DNA from: Chloroflexota bacterium
GTDB taxonomy: Bacteria > Chloroflexota > Anaerolineae > B4-G1
Assembly (NCBI GenBank): GCA_011048615.1
Contig: DSDT01000134.1
Span: forward strand, 1 to 38,209
DNA length: 38,209 bases
Direction: 5' to 3'
Shown: positions 1-6,675 of the stretch, piece by piece
How the letters are laid out: every line of letters begins with the position of its first letter
Numbering within the stretch: the stretch's first letter is position 1
The notes under the pieces: generated by a model
Told to the model about the DNA's origin: nothing
Seen by the model: only the letters and a program-made list of their open reading frames with translations
Databases searched by the model: none
Translations under genes and position numbers: made by a program

Positions 1-2
1 CC

Positions 3-590
3 ATGATCCTGGTGCACCTGGGAGGGCTGATCGTGGCGATCATTCTACTGGTTCGCCGCCGCAGCACGCCAGCTATTCTGGCCCTGGTCGCCTTTGGGCT
101 GCTGTTGGTCACGTCCTTTGCCAGCCTTTTCCGGGGCGCGCTGATCAACCAATTTGCCTCCCAGATGAGATACGGCCAGATAGGTTGGCTGGTCGCTGGT
201 ATTGGCTGCTGTTGTAGTATCTTGGACGTGATCGCTTTCATTTGCCTGATCGTGGCTATCTGGCAGGCGGTATCTGGCGTGCGGCCGGCCGTCTCGACGG
301 GTGTGGATACGGAGGCGGTCCCAGCGGAGACGGTGGTCCAGGGGACGTCAGACTCGGAGATCCTGGAGGGAATCATCGAAATCCCAGATGAGCCATCGGA
401 CAGCCCCACCCAGGTGCTGGTGGAGACGGACGGGTCGCCCCCGGTTTCAGGGGAAGCGCCGCCGTCCCATTACGCCACCCGCGTGCTGGACGAGGCGCTG
501 GAAGAGGAGGCCGAGAATCCCTACGCCACACGGGTGCTGAGCGAAGCGGTGGACGATGAGACCGCCAAGGTTCCGCCGGATAGCGAGTGA
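3..590 (+). CDS. Small membrane protein with acidic repeat tail (possibly 5'-partial)
   Basis: I do not recognise a family. The first ~90 residues contain about three hydrophobic segments (roughly residues 5-17, 22-42 and 60-90), so the protein is probably an integral membrane protein. The remaining ~100 residues form a hydrophilic, Glu/Asp-rich tail. That tail carries two near-copies of a short motif, YATRVLDEA and YATRVLSEA, about 17 residues apart, and a weaker PTQVLVE copy earlier. The first ATG is at position 3, only two bases from the window edge, so the true start may lie upstream. The stop overlaps the GTG start of queA (GTGA), which suggests translational coupling and one transcript. 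The function is unknown; the tail could be a docking region for a partner protein, which is inference only. Confidence 0.65.
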   Translation: MILVHLGGLIVAIILLVRRRSTPAILALVAFGLLLVTSFASLFRGALINQFASQMRYGQIGWLVAGIGCCCSILDVIAFICLIVAIWQAVSGVRPAVSTGVDTEAVPAETVVQGTSDSEILEGIIEIPDEPSDSPTQVLVETDGSPPVSGEAPPSHYATRVLDEALEEEAENPYATRVLSEAVDDETAKVPPDSE

Positions 591-1654
591 AAACCGCCGA
601 TTTTGATTACGACCTGCCGCCGGAGCTGATCGCCCAGACGCCCATCGAGCCGCGCAGTGCCTCCCGCTTGATGGTGGCGCACCGCTCCACGGGCGAAATC
701 TCCCATCGTCGCTTTGGCGATCTACTCGAGTTCCTCCGTCCAGGCGATCTGTTGGTGCACAACGAGAGCCGGGTCATTCCAGCCCGGCTCTTTGCCCGCA
801 AAGCGACCGGCGGGCAGGTAGAGATTCTGCTGCTCCGCCAGCGGGCCGACAGGGTCTGGGAGACGTTGGTCAAGGGGAAGCGCGTCCGCGGGGGTGCGCG
901 GCTGGCGCTGCTCGATGGCCCGGCTGGCGCTCCCAACGGCGCGGAGGCCGAGGTAGTCGAGGCGGGGGAACGCGGCATGCGGGTGTTATCTTTCGACCGA
1001 CCGGTGTTGGAACTGGCGGAGCGAGTGGGTGTCACGCCGCTGCCCCCCTACATCCACACCCCCCTGGCGAAACCGGAGCGGTACCAGACGGTCTATGCGC
1101 GAACGCCCGGCTCGGCGGCCGCGCCCACCGCCGGCATGCATTTCACGCCAGAACTGTTACTCCGGCTGCGCGAGGAGGGGATCGGGTCCGCGTTCGTCAC
1201 CCTGCACATCGGGTTGGACACCTTCCGCCCGGTGGGGGAGGAGCGGGTGGAGGACCATCAGATGCACACCGAGCACTGCTGGCTGACGCCCGCGGTGGCC
1301 CGGCAGATCAACCAGGTCAGGTTGGCTGGGGGGCGCGTCGTCGCCGTGGGGACGACCAGCGTGCGGGTGTTGGAGACGGCGGCGCGGGCAGCGGCGGACG
1401 GCGCGGTCGACGCGGAATCCTGCCCGCTGCAGACAGTGCGCGCTTTTGAGGGTGCCACCGACCTGTTCATCTATCCGGGCTATCGGTTCCGTGTCGTGGA
1501 CGTGCTGATCACCAATTTTCACCTGCCCCGCTCGACGCTCCTGATGCTGGTGTCAGCGTTTGCGGGCCGGGAGCTGATCCGGCGTGCCTACGCCGAGGCG
1601 ATCCGGGAGCGTTATCGCTTTTACAGCTTTGGCGACGCGATGTTGATTCTCTAG
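587..1654 (+). CDS. queA: S-adenosylmethionine:tRNA ribosyltransferase-isomerase QueA
   Basis: QueA transfers and isomerises the ribosyl part of S-adenosylmethionine onto preQ1-modified tRNA, giving epoxyqueuosine at wobble position 34 of GUN-anticodon tRNAs. The 355-residue length is normal. Family signatures are visible: FDYDLPPELIAQTP at the N-terminus, NESRVIPARL near residue 60 (usually NDSRV), PTAGMHFT, LHIGLDTFRPV, GTTSVRVLE, and the C-terminal FIYPGYRF and TNFHLPRSTLLMLVSAF. The start is a GTG overlapping the stop of the upstream membrane-protein gene. The gene ends convergently with the OsmC gene, with two bases between the two stop codons and no terminator-like hairpin between them. 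Identification is secure. Confidence 0.95.
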   Translation: MKTADFDYDLPPELIAQTPIEPRSASRLMVAHRSTGEISHRRFGDLLEFLRPGDLLVHNESRVIPARLFARKATGGQVEILLLRQRADRVWETLVKGKRVRGGARLALLDGPAGAPNGAEAEVVEAGERGMRVLSFDRPVLELAERVGVTPLPPYIHTPLAKPERYQTVYARTPGSAAAPTAGMHFTPELLLRLREEGIGSAFVTLHIGLDTFRPVGEERVEDHQMHTEHCWLTPAVARQINQVRLAGGRVVAVGTTSVRVLETAARAAADGAVDAESCPLQTVRAFEGATDLFIYPGYRFRVVDVLITNFHLPRSTLLMLVSAFAGRELIRRAYAEAIRERYRFYSFGDAMLIL

Positions 1655-1656
1655 GT

Positions 1657-2073
1657 CTAGTCTGCGCTGATGGTGTAATCGTAGGTGATCTCGGCTGCTT
1701 CGCGCAGCGTCGCGACGACGGAGCAGTACTTTTCCTCCGAGAGTTGAATCGCCTTGCGCACGGCCTTTTCATCCAGGTCCCGGCCTCGCAGATCATAGTG
1801 AATGTGGATCTTGCGGTAGGTCCATGGGGGATCAACCTCCTGATCGCCAGTGATGGTGATCTCTAGACCGGTCAACCGCTGGCGTTTCTTTTGCAGAATT
1901 TCCACGACGTCGTAGCCGGTACAGCCGCCGAGAGCTACCATCAGCAGTTGGGAGGGGCTCATCCCCGTCCCGTTCTCCTCGTCCTGCGAAGACATCACCA
2001 CAGAGTGTTTGGTGTTGTCGGTGCCGACGAACTGCTTTTTTTCGATCCACTTGACTCGCACGGTTTTTGCCAT
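1657..2073 (-). CDS. OsmC/Ohr family peroxiredoxin-like protein
   Basis: This is a 138-residue OsmC-family protein. OsmC/Ohr proteins are cytoplasmic thiol peroxidases that reduce organic hydroperoxides with a pair of cysteines. Both cysteines are present: one in GGCTGYDVVEIL and one in EEKYCSVVATL. The SPSQLLMVALGGC stretch is typical of the family, and the charged N-terminus with KKQF fits the YhfA/OsmC-like branch rather than classical Ohr. The ATG at 2073 is chosen because a strong Shine-Dalgarno (CAGGAGGT) lies just before it; a longer reading from 2103 lacks one. It follows the DUF72 gene on the same strand with about 30 bp between and is probably co-transcribed. The exact substrate is not predictable. 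Confidence 0.9.
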   Translation of the reverse strand: MAKTVRVKWIEKKQFVGTDNTKHSVVMSSQDEENGTGMSPSQLLMVALGGCTGYDVVEILQKKRQRLTGLEITITGDQEVDPPWTYRKIHIHYDLRGRDLDEKAVRKAIQLSEEKYCSVVATLREAAEITYDYTISAD

Positions 2074-2103
2074 GTGCGCGTGACCTCCTGTTGGTGTAGA
2101 CAA

Positions 2104-2871
2104 TTATCCTCTTTCCATCAGCGTCCTCAACTGCCGCGCCGTGCCGACGGCCTGTCCCTGCCAGTGGTTGTTCATATAGACCAGTGTCAGGGGGGCTTCT
2201 TGGTCCAACTGCTCGATCTTGGGGGTCCACTCCTCCAGTTCCTCTTCGGCATAGCTATAGTCGTACCGCTCCCACGCCTCGTCGTGCTGCCACCATTTGT
2301 CATAGTTCCGGCCGTGGAAGCGGACGTATGCCACCGGCCCCGTGGCCACGGCCACCGGCGGCACCAGGCTCTTGAAGCGCGGCTGGTCCACGCAGCAGAA
2401 TTCCAGGTCCAGCGCCCGCAGCGCCTCGAAGGTGCGCTCCTCGATCCAATCGCGGGAGCGGAACTCGACGACCACCGGCAGTTCGCCGAACCCCTCCCGT
2501 ATCCGCTCGAGATACGCCCGGTTGGCCGGGTTGGCGTGGAAAGAGTGGGGAAATTGGGCCAGCACACAGGCGAATTTCTCCGCCTCGATCAGCGGGGCCA
2601 GCGCGGCGGTGAACTGCTCGATCTGGGGGGTGGGGTCCTCCCGCTCGTGGGTGATGCCCTGGAAGGCCTTGATCGAGAAGAGAAAGCCAGCGGGAACCTT
2701 GGTCGCCATCTGCTCCAGCGTGCGGGCATCGGGGATGCGAAAGTTCAACTCGTTGGTGGGAAACTCGGCGGCATAGTGGGCGAGCCATTCCTGCTTGGGC
2801 AGGCCCTCGGGGTAGAAGGGCCCCACCCAATCCTGGTAGCTGAATCCGCTCGTGCCAATCAGGATGGTCAT
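2104..2871 (-). CDS. DUF72 (YecE-like) family protein
   Basis: A 255-residue DUF72 protein with a TIM-barrel-like fold; the biochemical role of the family is not established. Typical features are the N-terminal ILIGTSGFSYQDWVGPFYPEGLP, the NELNFRIP strand (most members have a Tyr/Thr-rich ...NSTFYR... here), FSIKAFQGITH, the VVVEFRSRDW motif in mid-protein, and the C-terminal AYVRFHGRN followed by YMNNHWQGQAVGTARQL. The ATG at 2871 is preceded by GAAGGGAGAAAAA, a good ribosome binding site; an upstream start at 2892 has no better signal. Downstream OsmC is likely in the same transcript. The 135 bp upstream of the gene contains repeated ACAGAGATTC units. Confidence 0.9.
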   Translation of the reverse strand: MTILIGTSGFSYQDWVGPFYPEGLPKQEWLAHYAAEFPTNELNFRIPDARTLEQMATKVPAGFLFSIKAFQGITHEREDPTPQIEQFTAALAPLIEAEKFACVLAQFPHSFHANPANRAYLERIREGFGELPVVVEFRSRDWIEERTFEALRALDLEFCCVDQPRFKSLVPPVAVATGPVAYVRFHGRNYDKWWQHDEAWERYDYSYAEEELEEWTPKIEQLDQEAPLTLVYMNNHWQGQAVGTARQLRTLMERG

Positions 2872-2942
2872 TTTTTCTCCCTTCGCAACCACTCAGTCCA
2901 TAGTTACAGTCTTTCAGAGAAAAAGTTTCCTTTCATGTCTGT

Positions 2943-2971
2943 GAATCTCTGTCTTCTCGGCGAATCTCTGT
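2943..2971. repeat. Direct repeat GAATCTCTGT x2 in intergenic DNA
   Basis: In the 135-bp gap between the DUF72 gene and the MurF-Alr gene, the 10-mer GAATCTCTGT occurs at 2943-2952 and again at 2962-2971, 19 bp apart. On the other strand it reads ACAGAGATTC, and flanking bases contain further partial copies such as TTCTCTG and CACAGA. The low-complexity ACAGAGA style resembles interspersed intergenic repeats seen in many bacterial genomes. Whether it is multicopy here cannot be judged from one window. Confidence 0.45.
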
Positions 2972-3006
2972 GTTCAAATTAGACTGTCTGGGTAGTCATC
3001 TCCCAT

Positions 3007-5568
3007 CTATACCATGCGGGGCACGCGGGCCAGAATCTCGGAGATGACCTCATAGTTGATGGTCCCCAGCCAATCGGCCACCTCTTCGGCGCTGATCTCG
3101 TCCTCTCCCTGGCGACCGATGAGGACGACCTCGTCTCCCACCCGGACGTTGGCGATGTGGTCCACCTTGATCATGGTCTGATCCATACAGACTTGTCCCA
3201 CGATGGGGGCCCGTTCTCCTCGGACCAATACCGACTGCCAGCGGGTGGGAGCGCGGCGGAATCCATCGGCGTAACCGACGGGAATCACGGCGATGGTCTC
3301 TTGTTCTTGGGTCTGGTAGGTGTTGCCATAGCTGACGTAACTGCCGGGGGGCAGCGTCTTGACCTGGGCGATGGTGGTCTTCCAGGCCAGCGCCGGGCGA
3401 AAGCCGGGCGGTAGGGATACGTGGGGGGAGGGTTGCAGGCCGTACATGGCCAGACCCAGGCGGACGGTGTTGAAATGGGATTCGGGCAGACGGAGGATAG
3501 CGGCCGAGTTGGCGCAGTGAACGAAGCGCAGTGTGACATCGAGGTCGGCCAATTGGGCTAACACGTCCTGGAAGCGGCCTAGTTGCCAGCGCGTATACAC
3601 CAGGTCTGGATCGTCGGCCACCGAAAAGTGGGTGAAAATCCCCTCCAGGTCCAGGCCGGGCAGCTCCCGGATCTCTTGGATGAACGGGACGACTTGATCC
3701 GGCAGCAGGCCCAATCGCCCCATGCCGGTGTCTACCTTGACGTGGACGCGCGCGGTGCGGCGCAGATCGGAGGCGGCGCGGCTCAAGGTGCGGGCGATGT
3801 CCGTGTCGTAGAGGGTGAGGGCGACGTCGTGCAGCAGCGCGTTCCGGACCAGCCATGCTGGGGTGTAGCCCAGGACCAGGATGGGGGCGTTGATCCCTCC
3901 ATGACGGAGTTTCATCCCCTCGTTGACCGAGGCCACGCCGCAGCACGCCGCGCCGTTGTTGAGGGCGGTCCGGGCGACGGTGAGGGCGCCGTGGCCGTAG
4001 GCGTCGGCCTTGAGCACCGCCATAATCTCTACGTTCGGCCCGACGATCTTTTTGATCTGCCGGACGTTGTAGGCCAGGGCCTCCAGGTCTACCTCTACCC
4101 AGGTGGGCCGGGCCGGCCGGGCGGTCCGCACCGCCAGCCCATCCGTCCGCTGCACCAGCCGGTCCTGATCCGCCGGGTCCGCCAATAAACCCTCCACGAC
4201 CTGCTCCATCCGGCTCTCGACGTCCCCCTTGACGAGCACGACGTCGCCCGGCTGGAGCTGCGGCTTGAGATGGCGCACCACGTCTCGGGTTGTATAGGTG
4301 ACCAGGGTCTGCTCGCTCAGGAGGCCGGTCTCCTGAGCGGCCTCGGCGATCCAGACCGCGCGCTCTCCCTTGGTGATGAGCAGGTCCGCGACAGCTGCGG
4401 CGGCCTCTCCCAGATGGCGGTGCCCTTCAACGGCATAGCCGCCCAGTTGGGTCATGTCTCCCAGGATGGCGATGCGTCGTTGGGCGGGATAGTCGGCCAG
4501 GGTGGACAGGGCTTGCAGGGCCGTGGTGGGACTGCAATTGGCGGACCCGTCGAGCAGCAGGGAGCCGCCGGCTCCGGGCAGGATTTGCAGCCGACCGGGC
4601 GCTGGTTCCAAGTCCTCCAGCACATCCAGGATGTCGTGCCAGGGGATGTGGTACACCAGGCCGACGGCAATGGCGGCCATGACGGTGTGCGCCTGGTGGA
4701 TTCCCAGCAGGCGGGTGCGGACTTCTGATTTGGCCGGATATCCGGGGGTCCCCAAGCCCCTGACGCCGGGAAAATGGACCACGAATTGGAGGCCTTCTGA
4801 ATCCAGGCGCAGGTCGGAGGCGACGATGTCGGCGTCGGGGCTGGTGCCGTACGTGATGACGCGGGCCTGGGTGTGGGTCTGCATAGCCAGCACTCGGGGA
4901 TCGTCGCAGTTGAGGATGGCCAGGCCATCGGGAGGGAGGGCTTCGATCAGGTGGCCCTTTTCCTGGGCGATCGCCTCCAGACTGCCCAGGTAGGCTAGAT
5001 GAGCGTTGTTGACGGCAGTGACGACGCCGATGTGGGGCTGTGTCAGGTCAGCCAGGTGGGAGATGTCGTCGAAAGCGTGGCAGGCTATCTCGAGAACGGC
5101 GACCTCGTGCTGCGGGGTGAGGGCGGCCAGCGAGATGGGCAGTCCAAATCGGTTGCTCAGGTCCGGTGGGTTGCAAAAGACGCGGTGGTGGTGGGACAGG
5201 ATGGCGGTGATGGAGCGGCACGTGTCCGTCTTGCTGGTGGAACCGGTGACGCCGATCACCTGCGGATTGTACTGCCGCAGGACGTGACGGGCCCATTCGG
5301 TGAGGGCGAGTTGGATGTCTGGAACGACGATGCATGGGACCTCGGGAGAGGCGGGGGGGAATTGACACAGCACGCCGCCGGCTCCTTTGGCGATAGCGTC
5401 GGCGATGTAATCGTGACCGTCACCGCCTCCCTCTGTCTTGACGGTGACAAACAACTCACCCCGATGGATGCATCGGGAGTCGTAGCAGAACGAGGAAAAC
5501 TGGGTCGGCTGGACCGGTCCGACGATCTGTCCGCCGGTGGCCGTCAATAGGTCTGATAGATAGATCAT
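3007..5568 (-). CDS. murF-alr: Bifunctional MurF / alanine racemase fusion (divergent MurF P-loop)
   Basis: The N-terminal ~460 residues resemble MurF, the ligase that adds D-Ala-D-Ala to the UDP-MurNAc-tripeptide. The C-terminal ~375 residues are alanine racemase, which makes the D-alanine. In the racemase half AVLKADAYGHG carries the PLP lysine (about K520) and VSYGNTYQT the catalytic tyrosine (about Y747); both are intact, as is VCMDQTMI. The MurF half keeps the overall pattern (SFCYDSR, VLEIACHAF, NCDDPRVL, LGDMTQLG, VLVKGD), but several catalytic sites are altered: the ATP loop reads GVTGSTSKTDT where GxxGKT is expected, and the AKGEL-like motif is QEKGHL. Fusions of this order are known, notably in Bacteroidetes. 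The ATG at 5568 fits the MurF N-terminus; an in-frame GTG at 5631 would add 21 residues, and neither start has a strong ribosome binding site. It follows tRNA-Val on the same strand. Confidence 0.9.
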   Translation of the reverse strand: MIYLSDLLTATGGQIVGPVQPTQFSSFCYDSRCIHRGELFVTVKTEGGGDGHDYIADAIAKGAGGVLCQFPPASPEVPCIVVPDIQLALTEWARHVLRQYNPQVIGVTGSTSKTDTCRSITAILSHHHRVFCNPPDLSNRFGLPISLAALTPQHEVAVLEIACHAFDDISHLADLTQPHIGVVTAVNNAHLAYLGSLEAIAQEKGHLIEALPPDGLAILNCDDPRVLAMQTHTQARVITYGTSPDADIVASDLRLDSEGLQFVVHFPGVRGLGTPGYPAKSEVRTRLLGIHQAHTVMAAIAVGLVYHIPWHDILDVLEDLEPAPGRLQILPGAGGSLLLDGSANCSPTTALQALSTLADYPAQRRIAILGDMTQLGGYAVEGHRHLGEAAAAVADLLITKGERAVWIAEAAQETGLLSEQTLVTYTTRDVVRHLKPQLQPGDVVLVKGDVESRMEQVVEGLLADPADQDRLVQRTDGLAVRTARPARPTWVEVDLEALAYNVRQIKKIVGPNVEIMAVLKADAYGHGALTVARTALNNGAACCGVASVNEGMKLRHGGINAPILVLGYTPAWLVRNALLHDVALTLYDTDIARTLSRAASDLRRTARVHVKVDTGMGRLGLLPDQVVPFIQEIRELPGLDLEGIFTHFSVADDPDLVYTRWQLGRFQDVLAQLADLDVTLRFVHCANSAAILRLPESHFNTVRLGLAMYGLQPSPHVSLPPGFRPALAWKTTIAQVKTLPPGSYVSYGNTYQTQEQETIAVIPVGYADGFRRAPTRWQSVLVRGERAPIVGQVCMDQTMIKVDHIANVRVGDEVVLIGRQGEDEISAEEVADWLGTINYEVISEILARVPRMV

Positions 5569-5642
5569 AACGTGTCCAAGGTGGACCGGGGTGGTCTCCT
5601 GGTGATTAACAACCGGCGGCGCAACCGTCACGCCGCCGGCAG

Positions 5643-5716
5643 TGGGCAGTACAGGACTCGAACCTGTGGCCTCCTCCTTGTAAGGGAGGCGCTCTAACCA
5701 ACTGAGCTAACCGCCC
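5643..5716 (-). tRNA. tRNA-Val (anticodon TAC)
   Basis: Read on the minus strand, the sequence folds as a 74-nt cloverleaf. The acceptor stem GGGCGGT pairs with ACTGCCC (one G-U pair), followed by discriminator A. The D-arm contains TTAGCTCAGTTGG. The anticodon stem CCTCC/GGAGG encloses the loop CTTACAA, placing TAC at positions 34-36. The T-arm ACAGG-TTCGAGT-CCTGT is canonical. No CCA is encoded. A promoter lies directly upstream, and the MurF-Alr gene starts about 75 nt downstream on the same strand, so read-through expression is possible. Confidence 0.95.
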
Positions 5717-5724
5717 ACAGGGAT

Positions 5725-5753
5725 ATTATAATCGGGAAGTGGTTCTCCGTCAA
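5725..5753 (-). promoter_or_regulatory. Putative sigma-70-type promoter of tRNA-Val
   Basis: On the minus strand TTGACG (5748-5753) and TATAAT (5725-5730) are separated by exactly 17 bp. The -10 box ends 9 bp before the tRNA 5' end, a natural spacing for a stable-RNA promoter. Confidence 0.75.
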
Positions 5754-5762
5754 TATCGCGTC

Positions 5763-6638
5763 TCATAGTCGGGGCAGGACGATGGACTGCTGATGTTGGT
5801 ATTTTCCCCTCTTGTCGGCATACGAGATCTCGCACGCTTCATCAGCCTCGAAGAAGAGCACCTGGGCGATGCCCTCGCCGGCATAGATTTTGGCCGGCAG
5901 GGGGGTGGTGTTGCTGATCTCGAGCGTCACGTACCCCTCCCACTCTGGCTCGAAGGGGGTCACGTTGACGATGATACCGCAGCGGGCATACGAGCTCTTG
6001 CCCAGACAGATGGTCAACACGCTGCGTGGGATGCGGAAATACTCGACTGTGCGGCTGAGGGCAAACGAGTTGGGCGGAATTACACACACGTCGCCCCGAA
6101 AGTCCACAAAGGAGGCGGCGTCGAACTGCTTCGGGTCCACGACGATAGCCTTGCTCGATTTCAACTCGGCCAGGGCGCGGGAGGCGGCGTCGTGGCGGTG
6201 GGAGAGGTAGGTCCATACCTGGGATAGGATGTACTGCACATCGGCCGCTTTGCTGACGATCAACTGGTACGGTTCGCCGTTCGATTCTCGCACCTGGCCG
6301 GTGCCGAGGATCGCCTGGACTCCCTCCAGCAGCAGCCGGTCGGCGCTGGCGATGACGAGGGAGAGGCAGGGCCGGAGAGCCGGCCCCGACGGAGCGTAGC
6401 CGATCTGCCCTTGACCGTCCAATATGCCAGCGACGTAGGCACACTGCACGTCAGAGAGCTTGTGGGCCGTGATCTCGGGCTGAAAGATCTTGAATTCGTC
6501 GGCCACGCGAATGTCATAGCCGTAGGATGAGAGGCCGTAGGAGATGACGCCATCCCGCACCTGGCCATCCACGAACGGCTCGATCATGCGCTGCTCCAAC
6601 GCCATCTTGCGAATCCAATGGTCCGGTTGTAGTCCCAT
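5763..6638 (-). CDS. dcd: dCTP deaminase with in-frame LAGLIDADG-like domain insertion
   Basis: Dcd deaminates dCTP to dUTP for thymidylate synthesis, normally as a homotrimer of ~185-195-residue chains. This chain has 291 residues. Residues 1-54 ([16 protein letters not shown]) and about 163-291 ([57 protein letters not shown]) align with ordinary Dcd. The catalytic Glu is retained (about E240 in VTLEISN), as are the Ser/Arg of the GKSSYAR motif. Between them, about residues 55-162 (DNA about 6153-6476) form an extra domain. It contains [13 protein letters not shown], which matches the LAGLIDADG homing-endonuclease signature, and ends in an [15 protein letters not shown] helix typical of such domains. 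The second Asp of LAGLIDADG, the metal-binding one, is Gln here. No intein splice residues flank the insert. The ATG at 6638 has GGAGG upstream. Confidence 0.92.
   Translation of the reverse strand: MGLQPDHWIRKMALEQRMIEPFVDGQVRDGVISYGLSSYGYDIRVADEFKIFQPEITAHKLSDVQCAYVAGILDGQGQIGYAPSGPALRPCLSLVIASADRLLLEGVQAILGTGQVRESNGEPYQLIVSKAADVQYILSQVWTYLSHRHDAASRALAELKSSKAIVVDPKQFDAASFVDFRGDVCVIPPNSFALSRTVEYFRIPRSVLTICLGKSSYARCGIIVNVTPFEPEWEGYVTLEISNTTPLPAKIYAGEGIAQVLFFEADEACEISYADKRGKYQHQQSIVLPRL
6153..6476 (-). other. LAGLIDADG-like domain inserted in dcd (degenerate)
   Basis: This segment encodes about 108 residues absent from ordinary dCTP deaminases, located in the loop between the KIF strand and the VVDP segment. 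VAGILDGQG (residues 69-77) aligns position by position with LAGLIDADG, but position 8, the catalytic acidic residue, is Gln. After it come a [24 protein letters not shown]-like strand/helix, a GTGQVRE turn and a [17 protein letters not shown] helix, the usual order of a single-motif homing endonuclease domain. The reading frame is unbroken on both sides. The domain assignment is by eye; exact edges are uncertain by several residues. Confidence 0.72.
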
Positions 6639-6675
6639 AATCCTCCGCTGCTCGATTCTGTGATGTGCGGGCCGG

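Noticed and set aside
1891-2982. A 363-codon plus-strand open frame opposite the OsmC and DUF72 genes
   Set aside because: It is antisense to two clear family members, has no recognisable domain and no ribosome binding site; long antisense frames are expected in GC-rich DNA.
6153-6476. Intein or group I intron in dcd
   Set aside because: No intein N-terminal Cys/Ser block or C-terminal His-Asn-Cys/Ser/Thr is visible at the boundaries, and the insert is a continuous reading frame with no intron-like RNA core that I can recognise.
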